Shown here piece by piece: positions 1 through 8,977 of a stretch of 25,237 nt of DNA. This DNA is from Ophiosphaerella korrae. Lineage: Eukaryota > Ascomycota > Dothideomycetes > Pleosporales > Phaeosphaeriaceae. The notes under the pieces were generated by a model. It was given only the letters and a program-made list of their open reading frames with translations, made no database searches and was not told the DNA's origin. The stretch is taken from contig JALNQF010000516.1 of assembly GCA_028456385.1 (NCBI GenBank), positions 1-25,237 on the forward strand, read 5' to 3'. Position numbers and translations under genes: made by a program. How positions within the stretch are numbered: position 1 is the first letter of the stretch; each line of letters opens with the position of its first letter.

Positions 1-703
1 GGGTCATCTGGTAGTCATTAGAAAATCGAGCGCATTTGCTTAGCTTCCCACCGTACCGTCAAAGTCTTGCGATAGATCGTCCGAATAGTCACCAGTGTAT
101 AAGTACTCAAACACCCTCCATTAGGCGGCTCCACTATTATTATCGAATGTGAGTACACCTGAACTTCCCTTAACAAACGCCTCGTCAAAAGCCTTTTCGA
201 AGACTCGCTTTGTGTGCAGATGACGGATCTATGAACATGTAGTGTTTTACTGTGGATAACGACCGTAGCATCGGAGTATCGCGGGTTGTTAAACATTCTA
301 TGCAAGTTAGGTACAGTTGGGTAAGACTAAAGAGTGAATACCTAGAGATATCCTGCATGAACTTGGTTGAACGTGCTTCCATTATGGCGACGAGCGATAT
401 GGTAAACGGGTGTGCTTTTGGTACGGCTGCTGGCAGGCTCGGTTGGTGATGTAGAGCTAGCTGTCGCTGAAGCGCCCGCGCTATTTGACTTATCCTTTCC
501 TCTTCTTCACGCTGGTTTATGGCTTTATCTCTCTGGGATTGCGCCCGTCGGCGCTTGGCTTTAGCTTTAGCTTCTTTCTCTTCCTCTCGACAATTTCTGG
601 CCTTGTCTCTCTGCGATTGTGCCCTTCGACGTTTAAGTTCGGCTTTGTCTGGTATTAGAAGATTAGATAGTCTAACAGCCTGCGTGCAACAACGGGGTCG
701 CAA
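1..703 (-). pseudogene. BTB/POZ-domain protein, broken, runs off the window
   Basis: The minus strand encodes a fungal BTB/POZ domain (a protein-protein interaction fold, often an adaptor for cullin ubiquitin ligases). An N-terminal part rich in Lys/Arg/Glu, with KRRRAQSQRDKA occurring twice (about 430-660), reads into MEARSTKFMQDIS. A 44-base intron (341-298, donor GTATTC, branch CTAAC, acceptor TAG) then joins in phase to MFNNPRYSDATVVIHSK and HVHRSVICTQS, the classic BTB start. At about 199-203 one base is missing; the next frame continues with FEKAFDEAFVKG. A TAA at 121-123 interrupts before WRVFEYLYTGDYSDDLSQDF, the conserved YLYTGDY end. One frameshift plus one stop make it a pseudogene unless the assembly is wrong. 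The 3' part lies beyond base 1. BTB identity is firm; that the coiled N-terminus belongs to the same gene is inferred from the open frame across it. Confidence 0.72.
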
Positions 704-1579
704 TGTAGGGCTATCAACTGTGGCTGGGTCGGGTTATAAACAGGCAAAGGGACCTTGGGAAGAGAGCGATGTACTGGTGGCTCTGCAGCCCTGACGATTG
801 TGTTGCGGGTAAGGTGGTATCATAGACTATGCGCGTTGGTCTTTTGTAGTCGATGCAGCATGGCTGGTTTCGTGGCGCTGTTGCTGAGTTAACCGAACGC
901 CCGGATCTTTGACGTCACGCTACCTTTAAGTTTGACGAAGCAGCCTTTGACGCCTCCACTGACTGACAAGAAGCAATCTCTAGGGGTGCGACGCATTATC
1001 GCGGTTTTCAGGCAGATTCGAGCAGGAAGGAACACTAGCCAAGACACGCGGATAGAGTTTTAGCTTGCAGAAGGAGAATACGATTAGATAGAGAGCACGC
1101 TCTAATTAGACAATGTGCTTTCGGGATACGTAGAAGAGAAGATACGGTGAGTAGACTCTAGAGACCGCGAAGGCCACGGCTGACAGGACTTTGGCAGGTA
1201 TGATTACGACGGAGACAAACGTGTCGCAAGTTAGAGCTCTGCTCCATACAATTCAGGTAAGCTCGCAGCAATAAGCTAGCTGCACGAGCTGCACGAGCCC
1301 CTCGAGCTACTCCACTATGTATATAAGTAGCTCAGCTCGGATAGCTCTTCAATCAATCATCATCTCCCACTCATTCCTGAGCTCGCATCTCGCAACAGTT
1401 ATGAGCCCGGCGCTGAAGAGCACACGATAGTTCCATCCTGTACACTGCAGCTAGAGATCGCGAGCTAGTAGTAGTGCTAGGCTTATAACTTAATAAATAT
1501 TATAGTATTGTATTAAACTATCCTACCTATTAGGTAGCTAATTATATAGGGCTAACGCTAGTACTAATTAGGAATGTAA
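704..1579. other. intergenic, repeat-like, no gene seen
   Basis: No supportable coding region. It includes a GCTGCACGA direct doublet near 1280-1297 and a TATATAAG box at 1320-1327 followed by a CT-rich stretch with CAATCAATC. That arrangement resembles a polymerase II start or the U3-R part of a fungal LTR, but no TG..CA ends or target duplication were found. An AT-rich, TA-rich stretch follows (about 1487-1575), like the decayed repeats elsewhere in the window. Confidence 0.4.
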
Positions 1580-1706
1580 ACAATCGACGTCTCTCCTGCC
1601 TCTTTACCGCCCTCTACTACTATCTCCAATGGGTCGGGATTGCTCCTTTCAACAGTGCTCGCCAAATTCAGCGTTGTCCTTCAGAGCGTTCTGAAGGCCG
1701 GAATCA

Positions 1707-2546
1707 ATGCTGCACTCCATACCCGCGCAGGCCAAGACCCTCATCAGTGAGATCCAATTTTTTTTGGATATCGCAAATGTGAACCTTGAAGAGCGTATAT
1801 TCATTCGACTCGGGGCTACTTCGGCCAAGGATAGCTTCGCGATCAACGTCCCAACTACCAAGCCAGGTCCTCTTCTACCAAACGCCGAGACAATCCTTCG
1901 GCGACTGCTGACCAGTGGCCGCGTAGTTGGTCGCTTGCTAGCACTTGCCGAGCAAGTTTGGGTAAAGGACCCTGGTGAAGCTCTTATAATCGAGCGCTGG
2001 TCACCCGAAATCGAGCTTCAGCGCGAGATCCGGGTGTTTTGCTATCAAGGACGCGTTACCGCCATTAGCCAGGACATTTGGTGGGAAAAGATGGGTTGGC
2101 GCGAACGTTACTCTGAGGGGTTTGTTCAGGGGATCACCGAATTGTGGGATCGCGTCAGGGACTTTCTACCCTTTGACGTATGCACAATGGATGTGCTGGT
2201 TGCTCCTCCAACGGAGAGCACGGGACGGAAGGCTCGAATCATTGAATTCGATGCATTCAGGGCGCATTTGAATACTGGCGATCTCTTTTACTGGGTTAAT
2301 GATGCAGACATTCTTTACGGCAAGACTCGTGGCATTGCGGTGCGGTTTGTGGATGATTGGGAGGGAGGACAAGGCCTACGGGAGAAAGTTTTGGAGAAAG
2401 ATAAGGATGGTAGCGACCCTGACTGGCTCGCTCTAGAAGAAAGATTGAGAGAAAAGTATGCTGGAGACAAGGACACAGATCAACAGGTTGAAACGGGAGA
2501 GAGGACGACGTTGCCACTGCGAGGTCGCTGGTGCAGTGCTTATTAA
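1707..2546 (+). CDS. D123-family (CDC123-like) ATP-grasp protein, 5' end uncertain
   Basis: The 279-residue frame matches the D123 family, ATP-grasp-fold proteins whose best known member, Cdc123, is an assembly chaperone for the translation initiation factor eIF2. Visible family blocks are IFIRLGATSAKDSF (31-44), REIRVFCYQGRVTAISQ (106-122), a central helix with LPFDVCTMDV (154-163), and IIEFDAFRAHLNTGDLFYW (178-196), which carries the acidic metal/ATP-site residues. The N-terminal lobe of family members is missing: a TGA at 1692-1694 closes this frame just upstream. A second frame, open from 1580 to 1747, gives protein-like sequence (LPPSTTISNG, LAKFSVVLQSVLKAG), so a frameshift or unrecognised splice near 1695-1747 probably separates the true N-terminus. 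It is a divergent accessory copy, probably not the housekeeping gene. It may be a young pseudogene. Confidence 0.7.
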   Translation: MLHSIPAQAKTLISEIQFFLDIANVNLEERIFIRLGATSAKDSFAINVPTTKPGPLLPNAETILRRLLTSGRVVGRLLALAEQVWVKDPGEALIIERWSPEIELQREIRVFCYQGRVTAISQDIWWEKMGWRERYSEGFVQGITELWDRVRDFLPFDVCTMDVLVAPPTESTGRKARIIEFDAFRAHLNTGDLFYWVNDADILYGKTRGIAVRFVDDWEGGQGLREKVLEKDKDGSDPDWLALEERLREKYAGDKDTDQQVETGERTTLPLRGRWCSAY

Positions 2547-2867
2547 CCGTTATTTGTACAATATCACGTTACCTAACGCTGCAACGCTCGTTGGAAATTA
2601 GCTCGGACGGAGAAGTTCACTTGTTGAGATGGATATCATGGTTAATGTACAAAGGGGAATTCAACGTCATCGGTAATGTATGCTAGCTTTCCAACCGCAA
2701 AATAGACCGCTGTACCGGGGCTGAAGGGTGTTGGAGGTTCGGCGGTGGTTCCAATACGTGCAGCCGAACCTCTAGTAATCCGGGCAGGGACGAGAAGCTG
2801 CCCGCGATCGTTGGTCATCCACGCTCTGCTCTCGCTACGCCCAAAACTCCGGTGGCTTTAAATTTGA
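2547..2867. other. intergenic with one hairpin
   Basis: No gene is seen. A perfect 10-base inverted repeat, GAGGTTCGGC at 2734-2743 and GCCGAACCTC at 2763-2772, with a 19-base loop, lies about 190 bases past the D123-like stop. It could be a 3'-end structure or a chance palindrome. Confidence 0.4.
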
Positions 2868-3134
2868 TTAGTGACGCACGTGACAGCTTGCCGTGTTCCT
2901 GACATCAGTCTTAGCCTGAATCAGATCAAAGAGTGCGGCTATCTCTCCCCATAGTGGTCCCACTCGCTTCTTCAGGTCTACGCTCGTGCATTTCTCCAAG
3001 TAGTTCACCCGGGGTGCAAAGGAACCGTTGTGTTTAAGCCATTCCCCCAGATCCTCTAGGTATTTTACCACCCGTTCGCTAAGCGCATACACTTGTAGGC
3101 GTTCGGGCACCGGACGGCTACTCTGCGAGGTCAT
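2868..3134 (-). CDS. small hypothetical ORF (88 aa)
   Basis: The frame is 88 codons. I do not recognise a family. The protein is mostly amphipathic and helical (LSERVVKYLEDLGEWLKHN, GPLWGEIAALFDLIQAK), with composition closer to real protein than to random translation. The frame extends 10 codons upstream of the ATG before a TAG, so it could be the last exon of a larger decayed gene. No Kozak, intron or TATA signal decides the matter. Confidence 0.28.
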   Translation of the reverse strand: MTSQSSRPVPERLQVYALSERVVKYLEDLGEWLKHNGSFAPRVNYLEKCTSVDLKKRVGPLWGEIAALFDLIQAKTDVRNTASCHVRH

Positions 3135-3742
3135 GTAATCGCTGCTTTGCAGAGACCAGTTTAGCTACAGTGCTGCAGGTAAGTCTTACTGTCGTTGGTC
3201 GCAGTTGTGCAAAATTGAGTGTTTATCTGTTGGAGAGCTTTTCCTGCCAAGCAACTTAGGGATTCGAAAGGGCTACGCCGAGAGCTTAGGGTGGACGGAC
3301 ATGCGTAGAGATGAATCTCTGGCGACGTTAATGACAGGTAAAAAAAAGAGCTGATAACGAAGTGTTGAGTTGCGAGCCCCGACGCATTCCCATTGCCCCA
3401 CCGAGGGGTACTCACGCGATGGAATTAGGCTGCTAGCCGACACCAAAGGGCACACACACCTACTGTGTGTATGTGTGTGCGTTCTATTATGGCCATGCAC
3501 TCTATGGCTATGGGCCGTTACGATGCGCCAGCTCGTGGGTGGCGAAAAAAAAACAGCTTGCGGTACCAACATGCCCCACCACAACCAAAACCTGCTGCTG
3601 CAGCCATGTCTTCCCGACGAGCGGCTGTTGCTGCCTCGACTTTGCAACCCCAAATGCCTCTGCGATGCCCATAGGCTCCGCGATCCTCAAATACCGCCCG
3701 CGATACGCAGTCCTTCGTTGCCAGCCACAGCCGACCTCGTGA
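3135..3742. other. upstream region of the phosphorylase gene
   Basis: No supportable gene. A (CA)n run meets a (TG)n run at about 3450-3480 (CACACACAC, CTACT, then GTGTGTATGTGTGTG), able to form a simple-sequence hairpin about 260 bases before the phosphorylase ATG. The flanking DNA becomes GC-richer towards 3743. Whether the element regulates the gene cannot be told. Confidence 0.4.
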
Positions 3743-5560
3743 ATGGCATCCCGCCTCCGCCACGAGGATTACACGGTAGGGTGGATATGCGCGCTGCCCG
3801 TCGAGCTGGCGGCAGCGCAGGAGATGCTCGACGAAGAACACGACGACCTGGAGCACGATGAGCACGACAACAACATATACTCGCTCGGGCGGATAGGCGA
3901 GCACAACGTGGTCATTGCTTGTCTGCCAGCAGGCCTGATAGGCAACAACCCTGCTGCGGCAGTTGCGGCGCGGATGCGCGCGACATTCAGATTGATGCGG
4001 TTTGGCCTGATGGTGGGTATCGGAGGCGGCGTGCCGAGTGCAGAGGCAGACATCCGGCTGGGAGACGTGGTGGTCAGCCAGCCGCATCAGGGCCACGGCG
4101 GAGTCATACAGTACGACTTTGGAAAGGCGACTCCGAGCGGGTTCGAGCGGACGGGCTTCCTCAATCCTCCGCCAACCATACTGCTCAGCGCCGTCAGCAA
4201 GCTGAAGGCCAACCAGCTCCGGCGGAGGAGCAAGCTAGCCGAACACCTCTCCAAGCTTGGTCAAATAGCAGAGTTCGCACGCGACGCTGCCGGGCCGGAC
4301 GTCCTGTTTGAAGCGGCGTACAACCACGAAGCAGGGCCGACGTGCCAGTCATGCAGCCCCGCCAGACAGCTCGACCGACAGCCGCGGCTGGACACAGCAC
4401 CCGTGGTCCATTACGGGACAATTGCATCAGGCAACCAGGTCATCAAGCATGCTGCCGAGCGGGATGCAGTGAGCAAAGAGTTTGGCGGAGTGTTGTGCTT
4501 CGAAATGGAGGCGGCAGGCCTGATGGCGAGCTTCCCGTGCCTTGCGGTGCGAGGCATCTGCGACTATGCCGACTCGCACAAGAACAAGAGGTGGCAAGCG
4601 TATGCGGCAGGGGCGGCGGCGGCATGTGCGAAGGAGGTGCTGTCGCTGATACCGCCAGTGGAGGTAGCAAAGGCCCGCACAGTGGACGAGACAATCAAGG
4701 CGGCAAGCTACGTGCCTGGAGCGGGGCCTAACGGGTTCGACGATCCAGACAGCGAGACGGTGGTTGGCATGTCTTCACGCCGACGCCTGATTGATCAATG
4801 GCGAGAAAATGTAACTCGCTATCAGCACAACAGGGCCGTTCCTACCGTTGCCGAAGAACGATTGACAGCATTCAACGCCGGTGGCGAGCAAACCAACCTG
4901 GAGCCAACTGCCGGCTTATCAGCAACACCATACAATGCACACGCCACTACGCCTGCCTTTGTCCAACCAGGCAGTATTCGAGGTGAAAATTCAACGAATA
5001 TCTTTCGTCAAAGCGGATGTACTGCAGCGTCAAGACAGATTGCAAGATTTGTCCTATATCCTTTCTCATCTCGAGATCGATTAGCCTGGTTCAGCCTCAT
5101 ATGTTCCATTGCTATGGGATTGGCTGGACTAACGTTGTCTATATACGGTACGGTTTTGTGGTCCCCGGTTGCATTGAATCCATGGTATGTGTTCACATGA
5201 TATACAAAATCCCGACTTTGTCGGCGGTATCCAATGGTACAGTCCTAACATGTTCCCAGCTTTATTACTTTGCTATCTTGCTGTGTAGAATTCGCATTGA
5301 TAGTAATGATCCCGGCGGCGACACATGGTTTACTTCCTGCATACGTGATATCCGAGGATGTTTTACTGGGTTGGGTTCTTCTGTCGCTCTTGCTTACAGT
5401 TCTCGCTTGCTTGGGAGAGAGTGTCTTTGTATTTGTCATTGCTAACCTCGCGTCGCACAGCTTATGTGGAAACAAGCAGTATAACGATACTGTTGTTCCC
5501 TGTGAAACAAATCGTGTAGTGTTCCTAGCCCTTGGAATCTCGCGGTTACTCCAAAGGTAA
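3743..5560 (+). CDS. nucleoside phosphorylase (PNP_UDP-type) domain fused to multi-pass membrane tail; intron 5185-5259
   Basis: Residues about 8-305 form a nucleoside phosphorylase/hydrolase domain: YTVGWICALPVELAAA (10-25), glycine-rich VGIGGGVP (91-98, phosphate/base loop), nucleoside-binding FEMEAAGL (253-260), and GICDYADSHK (271-280) with the putative catalytic Asp. The family cleaves N-glycosidic bonds of purine nucleosides or nucleotides. A polar linker (about 306-445) precedes a membrane helix (448-474). Read through, the frame stops at 5200. A canonical intron (GTATGT donor at 5185, CCTAACATG branch, CCCAG acceptor at 5259, 75 bases) joins in exact phase (TG|C) to 301 more bases that encode two or three further hydrophobic helices (about 483-501, 515-545), giving 580 residues. 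Fungal members often carry NACHT/NB-ARC plus repeats after this domain; here a membrane tail replaces them. All key motifs are intact. Substrate and trigger are unknown; membrane tethering is inferred. Confidence 0.82.
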
Positions 5561-6298
5561 TTCTATAAATCCATTGATGGTTGTACAGTTTAGTGTGTAA
5601 AGAGTCCACTCTAACTATCAAGTCCTTTCACTAACTGGTACAACTGAGCAGTATCTCTACCTTTACGTCTATTATTCTATTTTGGAATGCGTAATCTCCA
5701 CTCGCTCGACGCTTCGGTACCATTCCATAGCTGCAATGCGGTGCACAATTCTGTTATCAATCTAGTGCACCATAAACGACATGCCGCTGTAACGCATAGG
5801 AAGAGCAAAATCTAATAGATGAATTCAATACAAGCCCCATGAAATTTCAATTGCAACTGCCACGTGATGTTCAATAGACGACATCCATAGTGGCCTGACA
5901 TCTACCGAAGCTCCCGATAAAGGATACTCAGAAAGAAATGATCCGCTCTCCGAACCTCCCCCATCCCGACTAGTCTCGCACGGACCGTGCCCAAATATAA
6001 TGGCGGCACCTCCGCAGTTGTACTAGTTTATCCCAAGATTTCCAGCAACATATCCAGGGGCTGCCGCCATGCTGATGCGAACAGAATGGTTGTTCCCAAC
6101 AAGCAAGTATATCACGTCCGTCCCTGCGGGTCGAACATCCCCCCATGCAGAACATCAAGCACTTCAAACCTCAGTCCCACATGTCTACAGAGTTAATTAA
6201 ATCTTCAAACATCCTAAGCGTCTACCTTTCTTCGTTATAAACCTTGAATAGCAAAATTACAGCAATCTTAGGTATCGATGAGCACTCTGTCTACAGCG
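5561..6298. other. intergenic, no confident gene
   Basis: Nothing firm. On the minus strand, about 5890-6160, one frame gives short protein-like stretches (MFDPQGRT, RQPLDMLLEILG, VPPLYLGTVRARL) broken by two stops. It may be a gene relic, but no family is recognised. Confidence 0.3.
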
Positions 6299-6690
6299 TC
6301 AGAAGCCGTAACAACGATGCACCCCTTCTCTGCTAATAATAGCAGCGTACCTCGCTACTTCGGAGGCCTTGTGCGATACTCGATTAGGCGGAAAAGATAC
6401 GGCTACTCTTAGAACATGTGCAGCCTCTGTTAAGATGTACTCCGAGTTCTCCCGACTAAGCTCTTCGCTTTTAGCGAGAAGACGTAAGCTGGCGCCGGGG
6501 GAGTTGAGCACACCGGGGGAGTTAGGCCACCCCACCAAATTCAATTGATCAGCTTCAACGTGCAATATCTCCACAAAGCCAATTTGAATTCAGTCAAGGT
6601 TAAGAACAGCCTGCTTTACATGTGTAGCCGCTTTAGAGATACACTTGTTAGCCTTATTTACTGCCTTCTCTGCCTTTGTTATTACAGTGA
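6299..6690 (-). pseudogene. unidentified gene relic beside the Tc1/mariner element
   Basis: One minus-strand frame runs from the left end of the Tc1/mariner element down to 6299 with a single internal TGA (about 6591-6593). Before the stop it is Lys/Ala-rich and helical (TKAEKAVNKANKCISKAA); after it comes LRLLAKSEELSRENSEYI and HKASEVARYAAIISREG. Composition suggests former coding DNA, but no family is recognised. The frame could not be followed with confidence on the far side of the transposon, so insertion into this gene remains a guess. Confidence 0.28.
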
Positions 6691-6697
6691 CTGGACA

Positions 6698-8021
6698 TAA
6701 GTTTAGCACAGCGTGGCACGTGCGCGCCCAACACGAGATTAACGCCTCATCGTTCACAACCACCCACCACCTAAAATTATACAGAAACTTGGTTTTTTTG
6801 ATGCATTTGAAGAGATTTGAATCAGTATTTGGTCTGCCAGCCTCGTGCGTGCCTACAAGCTTGAATCCTCCTCGGCATACTTAAGATGAGCTTGCGTATG
6901 AGCGCACCTGGTATACGCCGCCAGCATTCCTTCAACGCGCTGCAGAAGCCCTCCTACTCCTCTTCAGCTTGTGAGGAGTTATTGTATTGTGGGTAGTGCT
7001 TATACATCATCTTCTTAAGATGCCACTAGAGGTGCTCAATTGGATTAAGATCAGGTGAGTAAGGTGGCCAGAATATAGGTGTAATGTGGTGTTGAGCTAT
7101 CTATCTCATCGTTGCGCGCGAGGTGTATATGCGCGCATTATCCTGCATGAAAAGCTGAGACTGCCGCTAGTAAGGTAGTAGACCTCTACGAAGAGCTTTA
7201 ATGTAACTTTTGCTTAAGTAGCTACGTCGTCGTGCACACTTATCTCTCTCTATAATGACGAGTAGACTGCAGCGCAGTCTACCTCGTTTATCTAGCTATA
7301 TAGATGCCTATACCATCTGCGCTAGGCGCCGATAAGTATTAACCTTAGTAATTATCTCTGGTTTCTATTTCTCCCACGTAAACCAAAAGCACTACTCGCG
7401 GTTGTAGCTAGAGCCCTTCTAAATAGAGCACTTATCTAAGAACTTTAGTGTACGCGAGTGCTACTAAAAGTAACAGTACTGTTAGCAGAACTATAGGCGT
7501 TTTTAAGCATAGCTGCGATTAAGTTTTAGACGCTTTTTGCATAGATTTTTAGTAAGGCTACATCTTCTAATATAGCGGTATAATGTCTTGTGGCTAGGTA
7601 GCTTCGAAGGAGTCCTATCTGCTGCTACAACTATAGCAGCTTCAGCGAGCTCTAAGTACTTAATCTTTAGCTGAGCACGAGCCTTGCGATAGATAAACTT
7701 CTTCTAGCGTAACGATAGTATAGGTAGACGGCTACTACGAGGTTTATCTTTAACGCTGCCTGTTTCGTGGTATTTTTTTATGATCCGGCTAATAGCTGAT
7801 AGTGTGCAGCCTAACTGTGGCGCAACTTTAGAGTGCCCTGCACTAGCTAATACCATCCCAATAATCCTATTGCGCTCGTCTAGATTCAAATTTGGCTTTC
7901 TGCGAGCATTTCCATCTATCTCTCGTCCAAATTGGCGCGGTGTAGCCATAGTTGTAGTGGGTTGAAGTGGTGACGCAGTTTGGAGGTGCACGGTGAGTTA
8001 AGCTTGGCGTGCTAAACTTTA
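6698..8021 (-). mobile_element. Tc1/mariner DNA transposon, decayed
   Basis: The ends share an inverted repeat: AGTTTAGCAC at 6700-6709 on the left and, read on the minus strand, AAGTTTAGCAC at 8019-8009 on the right. Each is bordered by TA (6698-6699 and 8020-8021), the target dinucleotide duplicated by Tc1/mariner elements. Similarity fades further inside. The two ends differ by one A, and the element is about 1.3 kb, normal for the superfamily. It holds one transposase frame on the minus strand with many stops, so it cannot move by itself. Confidence 0.7.
6822..7949 (-). pseudogene. Tc1/mariner transposase, full length but with 15 in-frame stops
   Basis: From ATG at 7949 to TGA at 6822 the frame is 376 codons with no indel. 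The N-terminus has the helix-turn-helix DNA-binding region (LDERNRIIGMVLASAGHSK, GCTLSAISRIIKKYHETGS). The DDE catalytic domain follows: a DKCSI block (family form DECS), FMQDNARIYTSRATM (second Asp) and PPYSPDLNPIEHL (last acidic residue, DD34E style), then FCSALKECWRRIP and a C-terminal RHARGWQTKY. Internal stops are TAG at 7704, 7491, 7464, 7461, 7419, 7392, 7365, 7308, 7296, 7167, 7101, 7026 and 6954, and TAA at 7503 and 7482 (lowest coordinate of each codon). None is TGA. That is the signature of CpA-to-TpA mutation (RIP) acting on a complete copy. Confidence 0.9.
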
Positions 8022-8141
8022 GTCCTAGTACAGTGCTACCTAGTCTTAGGTAGCTTTAATCTTGACCACGTTGCTAAACCGCTTATTTAGATTAATCCTA
8101 ACCCGTTTTCTTGTATACTAGCTTGTAAACGAATTAACTTA

Positions 8142-8471
8142 AACCTAGTACATTCCTAAGTAAGTTCAAAAGAACTTCAAACAATAAATAACTAGTATAT
8201 ATATTATATACTACTGCAATAGCTAAACTAGCTATTAGCCCCTTATCACGCTACAGGCCGCAGTAGGCCGTAGCTGCGCAAGAGCGCAAGACAGGGCTCC
8301 GAGGGCCTTGGGCAATATATACTGTTCTACTCCTGTATTCAATGTTATTGAATACTTGGTTACCTTTTTGGGTTTGTTTGACGCAGTGGAGTAGAGCTGC
8401 GACATAACACCCCTTTTTAGTGTAGTTTAGTAGTATGCTATGTCCTTGCAGTTTCTTAGTCTAGCTACTAT
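8142..8471 (+). repeat. left copy of a repeat that recurs inverted at 24559-24719
   Basis: Bases 8142-8244 match the reverse complement of 24719-24619. From 8189 to 8244 there is almost no mismatch; the outer part differs mainly by C/T and G/A. Homology resumes at 8410-8471 against 24624-24559. The segment between is an insertion present only in this copy. The AT-rich core contains ACTAGTATATATATTATATACT. The repeat's nature is unresolved: terminal inverted repeats of a large element, or two separate copies of a short element. Confidence 0.75.
8245..8409. mobile_element. about 165-base insertion inside the left repeat copy
   Basis: Compared with the right copy (24559-24719), the left copy has extra DNA here, bounded by CCCCTT at 8239-8244 and 8410-8415, consistent with a target duplication. 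The ends are loosely inverted (TTATCACGC at the left, GCGACATAA at the right). Inside are a perfect hairpin GTATTCAAT-GTT-ATTGAATAC (8335-8355) and a stretch at 8254-8331 that recurs, diverged, at 16866-16947. It encodes no transposase, so it is MITE-like. Confidence 0.5.
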
Positions 8472-8977
8472 TTTACCTCGCTATTAGCCTCTAGAGGGTT
8501 GTTTTCTATAGTAGTAAGAGTAGTAGAAGGGGCGTCGCTCTTACTATCGCTAGAAAGGTTATAAGTAGGTACTTTAGCTGCTAGAGGGCTCTAAGAAGGC
8601 ATGTTATATAACAGTATTAAAATTGCAGCGTGTAAGTAGAACTTTAAAGGGTACTTCTAAACGACAATTTAATTAAAGGCAGGTTAAAGGTATTAAAAGG
8701 ACTTGAATGTAGGAGGGAGCTAGCATTTATAACTAATACAAAGCTGTCTAAAACTACACAACTTATTAGTTGCGGTGTTGATTCATCTAAGAGTAATCTT
8801 AGCACAGTGGTTGGCTGTATGTTATCCGACGATAGAACCTACTAAGCTCAGCGCAGAACCTATCACGGTCCATCCATATATATTAAACCAACTGATTCTA
8901 ACACAGGCCCTAATTCATTGAATCTGAAGCAGGACTAGGATTCAGATTCATTGAATCAGCGTTGAAGTGGGCCAGAT
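8472..8977. other. AT-rich decayed repeat DNA
   Basis: No intact gene. On the minus strand, 8490-8610 gives a Ser/Thr/Asp-rich open stretch (YNLSSDSKSDAPSTT) that ends in stops and cannot be assigned. Near the right edge, ATTCATTGAATC occurs twice (about 8913-8924 and 8946-8957), with a related GATTCAATG at 8973-8981, marking where the piggyBac relic is cut off. Confidence 0.35.

Noticed and set aside
1320..1420. LTR 3' end or gag leader (TATATAAG, CT-rich, CAGTTATGAGCCCGG)
   Set aside because: The resemblance to fungal retrotransposon leaders is from memory only; no paired LTR, TG..CA borders or target duplication was found.
3518..4096. 192-codon minus-strand ORF
   Set aside because: It is antisense to the phosphorylase domain, whose motifs are unmistakable on the plus strand.
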